From Lolium rigidum (Eukaryota > Streptophyta > Magnoliopsida > Poales > Poaceae): 64,000 bases of DNA. Of this stretch, positions 1-11,150 are shown piece by piece (the stretch's first letter is position 1; every line of letters starts with the position of its first letter). The notes below the pieces were generated by a model that saw only the letters and a program-made list of their open reading frames with translations, did not search any database and was not told the origin of the DNA. The stretch covers positions 352,637,696-352,701,695 of the forward strand of contig NC_061513.1 in NCBI RefSeq assembly GCF_022539505.1, written 5' to 3'. The translations under genes and the position numbers were made by a program.

Positions 1-1967
1 AGGAGTATACAAACCGTGAAGCTTCAGCTTGGACTTGGACTTGTTGCAAGTAATGCATCTCTTCACATACCTGTCCACATTCCGCCGCATCTTTGGCCAA
101 TAAAAGTAGTCAGCTAGCATGAGTAGCGTCTTCTCAAGCCCAAAATGACCCATCAAACCTCTAGCATGTGATTCCTGCAATAAGAGCAAACACTCAGACG
201 ATTTTGGAACACATAGTTTGTTAGCTCTAAACAAGAACCCATCATGTATGTGATATTTTTCCCATGCTTTACCAAGAGCACATAAGCGATATGGTTCAGC
301 AAAATCATGATCAGTAGCATACAAATCACATAGTACTTCTAATCCAGGAATTTTAACATCAAGTTGAGTTAAAAGCATATTCTTCCTAGATAGAGCATCA
401 GCAATATTATCTTTTCCCTTCTTATGCTTAATAATGTATGGAAAAGACTCAATGAACTCAACCCACTTGGCAAGACGCTTATGCAAAGTAGACTGAGCTT
501 TCAGGTATTTTAAAGCTTCATGATCATAATGTATGATAAATTCTTTTGGCCACAAGTAATGTTGCCAAACCACAAGAACTCTAATTAAAGCATACAATTC
601 TTTATCATATATAAGATAGTTCAACTTAGCACCAGACAGTTTCTCAGAAAAATATGCAATTGGGCGACCCTCTTGCATCAACACACCACCAATTCCAATA
701 CCACTAGCATCACATTCAATCTCAAATTGCTTATTGAAATCAGGAAGTGCAAGCAATGGTGCAGAAGTTAACAATCTCTTAAGTTCATCAAAAGCATGAT
801 CTTGGGCTGCGCCCCACTCAAATATTACACCATTTTTAGTTAAGTCATTCAAAGGTGCAACAATAGTACTAAAGTTGAGCACAAATCTTCTATAAAACCA
901 AGCTAGACCATGAAAACTTCTAACTTGACTCACATTCATGGGAGTAGGCCAATTTTGAATAGCTTCAATTTTAGACACATCTACTTCTACTCCATGTTGA
1001 GAGACAACATAACCCAGAAATATGACCTTATCTTTGCAAAGTGTGCACTTCTCAAGATTACCATAGAGTTTATTATCACGCAACACTTGCAAAACATGTC
1101 TAATATGTATAGTATGATCAGACTCATTGCGGCTGTAGATTAATATATCATCAAAGTACACAACCACAAACTTGCCAGTAAATTCACGCAAAACATGGTT
1201 CATCAGTCTCATGAAAGTACTAGGTGCATTAGTCAAACCAAAAGGCATTACTAACCACTCATATAAACCAAATTTTGTTTTAAAGGCTGTTTTCCACTCA
1301 TCCCCTTCTTTCATCCTAATTTGATGATAACCACTACGTAGAACACAGCAGCACCACTCAATTCATCTAGCATATCCTCTAAACGGGGAGTAGGGTGACG
1401 ATATCGAATAGTAATGTTGTTTATAGCTCTACAATCTACGCACATACGCCATGTACCATCTCTCTTAGGAACTAAAATAACAGGAACAGCACAAGGACTA
1501 AGGCTTATGCGGATATAACCTTTGTCGAGTAGCGCTTGTACTTGCTTCTGTATCTCCTTCGTTTCTTCGGGGATCGTTCTATATGGTGCCCGATTGGGTA
1601 GCGAAGCTCCGGGGATCAAGTCGATTTGATGCTCAATACCTCGCAATGGTGGAAGTCCTGTGGGTACCTCATCTGGAAACACGTCGCCAAATTCCTGCAA
1701 AACATTAGAAACACCAAGAGGAAGAGGGGTCATGTCATTAGAAACTAAAACCGTACCCCTGTACAAGAGCACAAGAGGCATGGCTGTAGGATCCTCACTA
1801 AATTCTCTCATGTCTTCTTTGGTGGCTAATGAGACTAAGGAATTCACTCTCTCACTTTTCGTTATATCACTCACAACATTACAATTCTCTCGCCTATCTA
1901 TAGAAGCATCCTCCAAGTTTACTTTAACTTTCTGACGAGATTCATTGACAATTTGTTGTGGTGTCAT
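1..1967 (-). pseudogene. Element G pol: protease end, RT, RNase H, integrase H2C2
   Basis: The N-terminal part (1967 down to about 1340) holds the linker, with FGDVFPDEVPTGLPPLRGIEH, and the first RT blocks. The RT active site YFDD is at 1147-1158. RNase H ends near 370-400 with the typical ADALSRK motif. The integrase zinc motif (HARGLMGH...CITC) lies near 75-180. From about 1310 down to the window edge the frame is open. Near 1337 about 13 nt that normally encode the SKIDL block of RT are missing, which shifts the frame and removes a conserved strand, so this copy is probably inactive. A TAG at 1968-1970 separates it in frame from the protease region and probably replaces CAG. Confidence 0.88.
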
Positions 1968-1970
1968 AGG

Positions 1971-2648
1971 CTATAAGTTAATTTTCTTGCCCTTGAACTC
2001 CAAGTGATATGTATTGGCACGACCATTGTGTTGCACAGAACGGTCATAGAGCCAAGGCCGACCCAATAGTAGGTGACACACCGTCATAGGAACCACATCA
2101 AAATCAATGCAATCCTTATACGGTCCAATAGCAAATTCAACACGCACCATGTGGTTTACCTTCATCTCACCACTGTCGCTCAACCACTGAATATAGTATG
2201 GATGCGGGTGCGGTAGATACTTCAACTTCAGCTTGGTATACAACTCCTTACTTGCTAAATTGCGGCAACTCCCGCCATCAATAATGACCTTGCAAGCCTT
2301 GTCAGGACCAACTAAAGCCTTTGTTTGGAACAAATTGCAGCACGGAGTAGATGCACTAGGCAACACATTAAGAGCACGCTGCGACACAACAATTTTGCGA
2401 GCATCAGACGGATATGCATCTTCACCATCAGTGTCATAGTCAGCATCTTCTGGAGCATTCGGATCAACATCATCTCCAGTCTCATACTCATTGTCCTCAT
2501 TAATAATCATGACTTTACGGTTAGGACAATCTCTCCGGAAGTGACCTTTGCCACCACATGTATGACAAGCCATATCACGGTTACGCGCAGTAGACACATT
2601 AGAGCCACTCATACTTGCAGCAGATTCGGACTTCTTTGTGTTAGACAC
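1971..2648 (-). pseudogene. Element G gag CCHC knuckle and protease-like domain
   Basis: This reading frame encodes a zinc knuckle of the form CX2CX4HX4C (2526-2567), an acidic linker rich in Asp and Glu, and a retropepsin-like region with IDGGSCRNLASKE, where DGG stands in place of the usual D-T/S-G. The order knuckle then protease identifies it as the gag-protease part of the G polyprotein. It is out of frame with the upstream gag segment at about 2648 and separated from RT by an in-frame TAG, so the polyprotein is broken on both sides. The DGGS variant could be a real family feature rather than damage. Confidence 0.85.
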
Positions 2649-3116
2649 ATGGAGACCGGCTTGCTAGGCGGAGTAGAGTAAGGGGCGGAGCGTGTCGAAG
2701 GCGCCGGTGCCGTAGATGGGGCCGCGCGGGGTGTGAAACGCCCAGCTCCTGAAGCTCGACCTTTAATCTTTGCTTCGTCAGCCAACTGTGATTCAGCTTC
2801 TCGTGCATGATGTAACAATTGATTCATATTGGTGTAACTGTAGTGACAAACAATTCCTTTTATATCATACTTCAAGCCGTTGAGGAAACACTGCATTGTC
2901 ATCTCGAGAGACTCACGGACACGGCCATGCTGCATAAGCATCTCCATCTCCATGTAGTATTCATCCACAGTCTTCACACCTTGTCTCAATAGAGTCAACT
3001 TATCGTATATATTCCGCAAGTAATTTGTTGGCACAAAGCGAGAAGTCATTGCCTCCTTCATGGCATGCCATGTGCGTATAGGTTGCTCACCATCCTCATC
3101 TCGGTTGCGAACAAAA
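2609..3116 (-). pseudogene. Element G gag, central and C-terminal part
   Basis: This is the capsid-like part of gag (Retrotrans_gag type), with FVPTNYLRNIYDKLTLLRQG, a pattern of aromatic and basic residues typical of plant Ty3/gypsy gag, and a proline-rich C-terminus. The nominal start codon at 3061 is not the true start, because the frame continues upstream to 3116. There CACTA-1 begins, and the missing N-terminal part is found at 51759 and beyond. The segment shifts frame near 2648 relative to the knuckle region. Confidence 0.87.
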
Positions 3117-3129
3117 CACTACTAGGAAA
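3117..3129 (+). repeat. CACTA-1 left terminal inverted repeat
   Basis: CACTACTAGGAAA is matched by its exact inverted copy at 51746-51758. AAA precedes it as the target duplication. Confidence 0.97.
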
Positions 3130-3145
3130 AGGCCTAGTCGTAAGA

Positions 3146-3620
3146 CTGCCAGTAGTGGCGCACCATGACTGCCGTGCGCCACTACTACTTAGCAGTGGCG
3201 CACCACAAAACGGTGGGCCACTGTTACAAAAGTAGTAGTGGCGCACCTTGGTTGTGGTGCACCATAACTAAGTGCTGACAGGAGGCCAGGTCCTCCCCCA
3301 ACCTAGTAGTGGCGCACGTCTCTGGGGTGCGCCGCTGCTAAATTGCTTACCTATGGCGCAAGTTGGTGAGGTGCGCCACTGCTGGGAGGTGTCCAGAGCC
3401 CCTTTAGAGATGATAGGCTTAGCAATGGCGCACTTCAGTGGTGCGCCACTGCTACATAGCTTACCTATGGCGCATGGCATGAGGTGTGCCACTGCTAGGA
3501 GGTGGCTAGAGCCCCCTTTAGCGGTGAGAGGCTTAGACGTGGCGCACCACCTAGCAGTGCGCCATTGCTATGTCACCCTAGCAGTGGCGCACGGCTGGGT
3601 GGTGCGCCACTGCTAAGCCA
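3146..3620. repeat. Left subterminal repeat array of CACTA-1
   Basis: About nine palindromic units of roughly 35 bp occur here, each with an AGTGGCGCAC arm, a variable loop of about 6-14 bp and a GTGCGCCACTG arm. Examples start near 3151, 3190, 3231, 3303, 3351, 3421, 3468, 3535 and 3580. CACTA subterminal repeats are the usual binding sites of the element's second protein. The loops differ from unit to unit while the arms stay conserved. Confidence 0.9.
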
Positions 3621-4269
3621 GGACCATTTCCTGCTTTTCACCCCTCCACTCACATGTGCCACCCACTTTCCCCAAACACTCTTCCACCACCACCTCCCAC
3701 CAAATCTGGATCTGGTCGTGTTGCCCCTCCTTCCCACCTCATTTTCACCTCTTCATTCACCAAAATTAAGTTGGTAAACTTAATTTTCTTCATAGGTAAG
3801 TAATGGTGAAGCTTTCTGAGCTCAATACCCTACTCAATCTCAACGTTTTACCTCATCCAACACTCTAAGTCTCGCTGTATCGGTAACTTTGTTGGTTTTA
3901 TGCTTTGTGTGTGACCGGTTTCGATCGTCTTGCACACACGTACACGTGTGTGTGCACATATGTTATGCGAAGCTCGATCATGTGTTGGGCGCATGCGCGA
4001 AAAGCGTCACGTGCATGTGTATGTTGTATGCGAAACCTCCACATGTGTTGTATATGCGAAGCCTCCACACATGTGTTGCATGTTTTTGTTTGCAGGGATT
4101 TGAAATGCGATGGAGTTGCCAATATTTTGCCGAAACGTTGATTCATTTCCATTTCGGCGAATGGTGGGCATACTACGCATATACATATGTCCTATTTTTA
4201 GGGAAGTTCATGCCAAAATTTTCTTTTGGTATGCTAAGATATCCATTTTCTCTATACCCGCAGGCGACC
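3621..4269 (+). promoter_or_regulatory. Promoter and spliced 5' leader of the TNP2 gene
   Basis: No convincing TATA box was fixed in this stretch. A splice donor-like GGTAAGTAATGG lies near 3795 and acceptors TTTGCAG at 4095 and CCCGCAG at 4263, so a leader exon of about 150 nt begins at 4096 and the coding exon begins just before the ATG. The CACATGTGT/CGCATGCG-rich part (3940-4080) would be intronic. The leader exon resembles the leader of the second CACTA-1 gene at 10994. Confidence 0.6.
4129..4158 (+). promoter_or_regulatory. Leader hairpin upstream of TNP2
   Basis: GCCGAAA (4129-4135) pairs with TTTCGGC (4152-4158) around a 16-nt loop. The loop core GTTGATTCATTTCC is identical to that of the hairpin at 11016-11049 before the second gene. 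Its role is unknown. Confidence 0.7.
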
Positions 4270-7200
4270 ATGGTCCGCATGATGAGTGAAGGCGTTGTGG
4301 CTAGGTTTTTAAAAGCCACAACAGCCGAGATGATTAGAAATAACCAAATGGTGATAAGATGTCCGCGTCGAAGATGCAAGCTGACGAGCCTTATGGACCC
4401 TAAAGCCGATATGGTGCGGGACCACCTTCTCATGCGTGGTTTCATGGATGGCTATCAGTGGGAAGGCGACGAAGATGATTATGAATTTGTCCATGGGATT
4501 TCAACAAGAAATAAGGAAGGAGGTGATCAGGATGTAGAAGATCTCGGACAAGATCAGGATGTAGAAGATCCCGGAGATGCTCATGATCACAATGTAGGAG
4601 ATCCTGGACCTGATGATGAGGAAGATCAAGATGGAGGTCATCATGACGATCATGAAGATGAAGACGATGAACCATCGTCGATGGACTGGGTGCAGGACCC
4701 TTCTCTTCAAGAGCTGCTTCTCAAGCAGACGAGTAACGCAAGAGCTGCCGCCCGAGAGAAAGCCAAGATGGATCAACTGGAGGTAGACGCGGTTACTCCA
4801 TTGTATGAAGGATGCAGGCCGGAGGACACCCGCCTGAAAGTAACGCTCATGGCTCTGGAGATGAAGGTAAAGCACAAAATGACCGACACATCCTTCTACG
4901 ACAACATGTCATTACGGCGAGAACGTCTTCCCAAAGGTAACACGTGTCCGACTAGTATCAAGGAGGCCAAGAAAATCGTGTGTCCTCTGGATTTACCGCA
5001 TGTGAAATACCATGTGTGCTTGAACGATTGCATCATTTATCGGAACGAGCACGCGGAGTGTACCATATGTCCGGAGTGCGGCGTCAGTCGGTACAAGAAG
5101 GGGAAGAAAGCTCCTCGGAAGGTGGTGTGGTACTTTCCGATCACTCCTCGTCTGCAGCGGTATTTCACGGATCCTAAGCAAGCAAAGCTAATGCGCTGGC
5201 ACGCGGAGATGAGGAAGGGAGAAGATGACGCAGATGATCCGAAGAAAAAGAAAAAGGACATGATGTTGAGACACCCTTCGGATGCTAGCCAGTGGAATGC
5301 GTTGAACCTCGAGTACCCAGAATTTGGGGACGATCCTAGGAACATAAGGCTGGGCGCGAGCACCGATGGAGTCAATCCGTTTGGCAGCCAGAGCAGCACG
5401 CATAGCACCTAGCCCGTGTTTGTGTGGATGTACAACCTCCCCCTGGTTGTGCATGAAGAGGAAGTACATTCAAATGAGTATTCTAATTGCAGGGCCGAAA
5501 CAACCAGGGAATGACATCAATTTGTATATGGGGCTTCTGAAAGAGGAGCTAGCCACGCTATGGGATGCGCCTGCCAACACGTGGGACGCCGCCGCAGAAG
5601 AATATTTCCCTATGAGAGTTGCGTTGCTCACGACGGTGCACGACTTTCTCGGTTACGGATATGTCGCGGGGCAGGTGGTCCACGAATTCAATGCATGCGT
5701 CAGGTGCATGGACGACACATCGTACCGCCAGCTAGATAGAGATCCTGGGTCCTCGAAAACGGTGTTCATGGGACATCGTAGGTGGCTTCGCGAGGACGAC
5801 CCATGGAGGAAACGCAAAGATCTGTTCGATGGTCAAGACGAACCACGAAGACGGCCAAGTACGAGAAGCGGCGAGCAAATAGACGAGCTATTGAAAAATT
5901 GGAAAGAGTGCCCACCGCCGGGAAAGAAGCGAAAGGCGCCAGAGCCGCTGCTTAAGGTATGGAAGACGAGGTCTGTTTTCTGGGACTTGCCGTACTGGAA
6001 GATCCTCCGTTTGCCTCAAAGCCTTGATGTCATGCACATCACAAAGAACCTGTGCGAGAGTCTTTTTGGTACCCTCCTCAACATGCCAGAGAAGACCAAA
6101 GATGGGCCGAAAGCAAGGTACGACTTGCAATCAATTGGGATCAGGGAGGAGCTTCACGCGGGACGCCCTAATGATGATGATGATGACGATGACGATGATG
6201 AGGCGGAGGACACGCAAAGTCGTCGCAAGGACAAAAAGGCCAAAAAGATCGAATATTACTGCCCCCCCCCCGCGTGCTTCACTCTAAGTCAGAAGGAGAT
6301 CGAGCAATTTTTCGACTGTCTCCTAGGAGTAAAACTTCCTTACGGTTACGCGGGGAAGATAAGCAGGTACCTAGACAAAGCGAAGCAGAGGTTCAGCGGG
6401 ATGAAGTCTCACGACTGTCACGTGCCGATGACGCGGATACTTCCGGTTGCAATCCGTGGGATCATGGACGCGCACGTCCGTGAAACGCTTTTTGGCCTAT
6501 GCAACTTTTTCGACGTCATCTCTCGGAAGTCTCGTTGGCGTGAGGCAACTTAGAAGGCTACATGAAGAGATCGTGGTGATACCGTGCGAGCTTGAGATGT
6601 ACTTCCCGCCCGCATTCTTCGACGTTATGGTGCATCTGCCTGGTACATATCGTGGAGGATATCATCCAAGCGGGGCCGACGTTCCTGCACGGCATGATGC
6701 CGTTCGAAAGGATGAATGGTGTCATCAAAGGGTACGTTCGCAACGAGGGCACGTCCGAGACGGAAGCATAGCCAAGGGCTTTCGACCGAAGAGTTCATCT
6801 CCTTCTGCACGAGTTATCTAGAAATCGAGAATCCCGTCGGTCTGCCCGTAAACAGGCACCTCGGGAAGCTCGCTGGATGGGGTCACCGCGAGGGTAGCCG
6901 CGAAATGCATGTCGACTTGAAGGGTCGAATCGCCGACTTTGAAAGATCAAACCTAGTCGCGCTACAACACATAGACGTGGTCGATCCTTGGGTGGTAGAG
7001 CACAAAACCTTCATCGCCACGATGTACAATGATCAGGGCCAACAGAGGACGGACAGAGATATAATCAAAGAGCACAACTCAACCTTCACGCGGTGGTTCA
7101 AGGACAAGATGCTGACGTACCCTATAGACGAGGATTCTTCTGCCGAAGAAAAACTCATATTCGCCTTGTCACAGGGCGCCGAACACAACCTGATGACATT

Positions 7201-7801
7201 TCAGGCATACGATATCAACGGCTACACATTCTACACCGAGGAAAAGGACATGAAGAGCGATTATCAGAACTCCGGGGTAACGATGGAGTCCTACACCGGT
7301 GACATCAAGTAGAGATACTACGAAAAGATCGAGGATATCTGGGAGCTGAGCTACGCCGGAGAGAATGTGCCGATGTTCCGTGTCAGGTGGGCCAAGAACG
7401 TCGTAAAAGAAGACCGACATTTCACCACCATGGTTATACCCGAAGCCAAATCCAAGACAGCCGGCGCAAAGGTCACCGCGAAATATGAGCCATGGGTACT
7501 AGCTTCCCAAGTGGACCAATGCTTCTTCATTACCGACCCGCAAAAGCCTAGCCGTGTTGTCGTGAGGAGAGGCAAAAGGAGCATCATCGGAATGGATGGA
7601 GCCGCCAACGAGCTAGACTTTGACCAGTACGGCGATCCGAAGATGGAAGATGACGACGACGATGATGAAGAACCATACACAACAAGAAGAAGCAGGACCA
7701 CCCTACCTAAAGGCCGTCCATTCAAGAGAAGAAGTCTAGGAGTTCCGAGGCTAAATTATTCAACCGCGAGAAAGAAGGGCAAGAAGATTGTGAAAAGATA
7801 A
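4270..7801 (+). pseudogene. TNP2-type CACTA transposase (Transpos_assoc, Transposase_21, DUF4218, DUF4216)
   Basis: This is the main transposase gene, which cuts and joins the element ends. The start is the ATG in ACCATGG directly after a splice acceptor. Domains in order are an acidic N-terminal Transpos_assoc region (with RCPRRRCKL and HLLMRGFMDGYQW), the Transposase_21 core from about 4860 (CPECGVSRY, STDGVNPFGS, LPQSLDVMHITKNLCE), a DUF4218-like region near 6280-6830 and a DUF4216-like region near 7100-7640, ending in a basic tail. The frame is broken by TAG at 5410-5412, a shift near 5437, indels at 6531, 6639, 6744, 6756 and 6783, and TAG at 7310-7312. Five of the indels sit at expected CTG or CAG sites and sum to zero modulo three, so they may be sequencing errors. 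True status is uncertain. Confidence 0.93.
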
Positions 7802-8082
7802 TTATGCATCATTTTCTTGTATGAATAATGGATGTCATATTGTTAATCTACACATTGTACCGATCAAAATAGACATATTATAATTATTTATGCCTTTTAT
7901 TTTGGTGTATTATGCTATTTATCACATGGTTTAGTCAATTTTTTAAAAAAAGGGAAAAAATTGTGGCCGCCAGGGTTCAAACCTGGGCGGCCAGGTTTGG
8001 CAAACCAACCAGGGGACAGAGCCAGTGCGGTACTAATCGATTTCTGTCAAACCCTATTTGTTTGCGTTTTGACCCAAACCTA
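7802..8082. other. 3' flank of TNP2, no gene seen
   Basis: AT-rich sequence follows the stop codon and probably includes the TNP2 3' untranslated region (AATAATGG, TAATTATTTA). The short stretch GTGGCCGCCAGGGTTCAAACCTGGGCGGCCAGG at 7964-7997 is a local inverted repeat that vaguely recalls a T-loop, but no tRNA can be folded around it. Confidence 0.4.
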
Positions 8083-8165
8083 AAGTGGTAGTGGCGCACC
8101 CCTAGAGGTGCGCCATTGCTAAGCCTCATAGTGGCGCACCCCTAGACGTGCGCTATTGCTAAGGG
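8083..8165. repeat. Internal cluster of CACTA-1 subterminal-type repeats
   Basis: Two palindromic units, GTAGTGGCGCACCCCTAGAGG...GCGCCATTGC and CATAGTGGCGCACCCCTAGACG...GCGCTATTGC, match the subterminal repeat family although they lie about 5 kb inside the element. They immediately precede the GC-rich start of the second gene's leader. Confidence 0.85.
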
Positions 8166-11150
8166 CGTCTGGGACTTAGCCAAAAATCCCTCCCCCGTCC
8201 CGACCATCCTCACCATTCCCCACTCGATCTCGATTCACCGGCGTGCCCCCTCTCCGACGATGACGCCACCTCCCCTGAGCGACGCGAGCGACCCCGGCGA
8301 CGCCCTCCTCTCCTCGCCACCTCTCCGACGCCCTCACCACCCCGGCGACGCCCTCCTCTGCATCGTCACCGACGCCCCCTCGATCTTGATCTCCGGCGGC
8401 CAGATCCCCTCGATTTCCCTCCTCCCACCGGCGGGTGCCTCTCCTCTGCATCGTCACCGACGCCCCTGCTCCTCCACATCGGCGCCTCCACAACGGAACC
8501 CTGCTCCTCCACATCGGCGTCCTTGTCTGCGAGCTTGTCGGCGTCCACGACGGCACCACCTAGCCCTCACCGCCACGCCCCCGGAGCTTGCACGACGGCA
8601 CCACGACGACCTCGATCCGCGACGAACTCTGCATCGCTGACGCCACCACGACGACCTCCCCAACCTACTTCTCAGGGTGAGCTCCCTATGCTCCTCCTCC
8701 TCCCTATGCTTGCTGCTGTGCTAAATTAATAGTTGTGAAGCACCATAGAAACATAATGCGACTTTTCTGTAGAAATGCTAGTAATTTGCTTCATGATGAT
8801 GCTGTAGAAATGTGGCTTCCATACTCTGTAATTGCTCAAGTACTCTGTTGTTCATCAAATCATGTACAGAGTATGGTTTAGATGTCACATTGGGTATGAT
8901 GTATATAGAGAGTGAGAGAGCAGAGTTATTGTAACAAGTGTAATTTTTTTTAGTTGCTAGGTTGCTTGCTGCTGCTATGTGTTTGCTAGGTTGCTTGCTT
9001 GCTGCTGCTGCTATGTGCTTGCTAGGTTGCTTGCTTGCTGCTGCTGCTATGTGCTTGCTTGCTATGTGCTTGCTATCCTCATGCTTGCTGTTAGGTGCCG
9101 CTTCTTGCTAGGTGCTTGCTGCCGCTGCTTGCTGCTGCTAGGTGTTGCTGCTTGCTAGGTGCTTGTTGCCGCTGCTAGGTGTTGCTGCTTGCTAGATTTT
9201 TAATATTGCAGTTGCTCATGATGGATTTTTAATATTACTGCTTGAAAATTTCGAAATGTTCTCTGTTGACAGTAGGTTTAGTGGTTTGAAAATTTGGAAA
9301 TGTTCTCTGTTGAAATGGAAATGTTCTCTGTTAATTAGCTCTATTCTGAGTATAGTTTCTCTGTTAATTAGCTACTAGCTGCACCAACCAATTTACCCAA
9401 AAATTCAAGATGAGGATAAAGATGTAGTTGTTGTTGTGTCTGTATTTGGCTGCTCTAGTAGATATCTAGTGATTTTAAGCTACTGACTATGTATGCATTA
9501 GATAGCACTGAAACTTATGTGGTGGTAGTTAGCAGTGAGGGCAGATAATTGGGAGAATAACACCGTTGTAGAAAATGACAAGAACACCCTTGGAGGCTAT
9601 ACAGATGGGTATCCTTGTCCTATTTCCGATTACTTGCTGGGGCTGAAGAAACTCTGCAGTCCGCATTACGAACTGTCAAGTTATACTATGAAAACTGGGT
9701 GCTGAATTATTTTTAATATTGCTGCTTGCTGCTGCTCATGATGGATTTTTAATATTGCTGTGCATAGCTAGGTACCATCATTCATCAAAGCATCCAAATG
9801 TTGGGTGTCTTCAGAGATGAATGTTAACTCTGTATTTTGATGTTAGCTACAGCATTATTGAAAATAACTTGAGCACTGGCATTCATTGATGCAAAAACAT
9901 TTGAGTTTAGCTTAGTTTTCTTTAAATGACTTAGTTTAAAACATTCTGTTTACTAGCAGTTCATGCTAACATGGATAACATTCTTTTTACTGGCCTTCTG
10001 TTTACTAGAGAAAAACACAAGCTGTTGTTCTACATTTATTTTTGAAGATGATGAACACAGTATGATAATGTATGATAATTTCTTCACATTTTGGACAGTA
10101 TTGATGATGATTTCTTCTTCTCGTTTTAGGATACTGGCAGAGTTGAGCACCTGACCGCCGCCCTCGCATCTTCCTCGTCCTAGAGCAACACGTTAGCTCT
10201 CCGTGACTCCCCGCGACCCACGGTGAGCAACATCTTCCTCGTCCTCTGCTGTTGTTAGTTGGCTGCTAGCTGCTGCTTTCTTTTACTTATTTACGACTTC
10301 CAGTAACCTTCATAGCTTCTTTGTTTAGGTGCTCCAGTGGCTGCAACCTCGTCGGCACCCTTCATCGACTTGGAGCCGGACCTGCTCGAGCGTCGTCGTC
10401 TTCTTCCCGGAGCGTTGTCGTCTTCTTCCCGGAGCCGGACTTGGTCATTTGTTATTGCTGTTGCTGGTAATTGCTTCAGGCCTTCTACTTACGCTGCTAT
10501 AGCTTGGTGTTGCTAGCTTGGTGCTAGCTGCTGCTAGGTTGCTTGCTGCTGCTAGCTTGGTGCTGCTGCTAGCTGGGGGCTACTGCTAGCTTGCTGGCTG
10601 CTGCTACCTTGCTGCTACTAGCTTGCTGCTGCTACTAGGTGTTGTTGGATGGTGCTACTGGCTGCTCAACTTGCTGCTGCTACTTGCATAGTTTACAAGG
10701 TTGCTGTCAGCTTGGGCATTGGTGTACTTTTGGTAAATTGTAACTAATATGCTGATTACCTGAGTGATATATTTATCCATTGTTTTTGTGGAGCAGCACC
10801 TAGAGAATCACTTAGTGCATTTTATTGTTGATGCTGATGCTCCTGCTAGCTGGTGCTACTAGCTAGCTATTGCATGCTCATTGCCATCTGGTGCATTTTG
10901 TTGTTGCTACTGCTGCTAGCATTTTGTTGCTGGTGTGTATATGGTGGTGTCAACATTTCTGTAGTGTGTATATGGTGTCATATTCTTGTGCAGGGATCGA
11001 AAGAGTTGCCCATTATCGCCGAAATGTTGATTCATTTCCGTTTCGGCGAAAATGGGGCACTCATATGTCCATAAACTAGCATAGGTCATGCCCAATTTTT
11101 CCGTGAAATCTTGCCCTAACTTTATGCATTTTTTCCTACTTAGTTCAAAC
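8166..11150 (+). promoter_or_regulatory. Promoter and multi-exon 5' leader of the second CACTA-1 gene
   Basis: A GC- and CTC-rich stretch (8180-8675) looks like a first non-coding exon ending at a CAG/GGTGAGC donor near 8677. Candidate further leader exons start after acceptors at 10130 (TTTTAG) and 10329 (GTTTAG), with a donor GGTGAGC near 10219, and after TTGTGCAG at 10993. The intervening sequence contains low-complexity TTGCTGCTGCTAGG-type repeats at about 8950-9210 and 10500-10690. Open frames here lack family features and I read them as non-coding. Exact exon limits need transcripts. Confidence 0.5.
11016..11049 (+). promoter_or_regulatory. Leader hairpin upstream of the second gene
   Basis: TCGCCGAAA (11016-11024) pairs perfectly with TTTCGGCGA (11041-11049) around a 16-nt loop. 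The loop core and the surrounding exon match the TNP2 leader at 4096-4190. Confidence 0.75.

Larger units (their letters stand above)
1..3116 (-). mobile_element. Ty3/gypsy element G, 3' part (gag end, protease, RT, RNase H, integrase start)
   Basis: Read on the minus strand, this segment encodes in order the end of gag, a CCHC knuckle, a protease-like region, reverse transcriptase, RNase H and the H2C2 zinc motif of integrase, the order of Ty3/gypsy elements. It runs off the left edge of the window. At 3116 it stops abruptly against a CACTA terminus and resumes at 51759, with AAA on both sides. The gag frame continues across the junction when the insert and one AAA are removed. Neither LTR of G is visible, so its age and family cannot be judged. 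Confidence 0.93.

Noticed and set aside
3272..3616. Frames across the left subterminal array
   Set aside because: The repeated WRTP/GAPL pattern is a translation of GTGGCGCACC repeats, not a protein.
7964..7997. tRNA-like sequence around GGTTCAAACC
   Set aside because: Only a T-loop-like hairpin is present. No acceptor stem or anticodon arm can be formed.
8176..8729. Overlapping GC-rich frames on both strands
   Set aside because: Frames are open because of high GC. They differ between strands, have no domain, and the stretch reads as the leader exon of the second CACTA-1 gene.
8950..9210. GCT-rich repeat as a coding poly-Ala/Leu/Cys tract
   Set aside because: Irregular TTGCTGCTAGG units carry stops in all frames; probably intronic.
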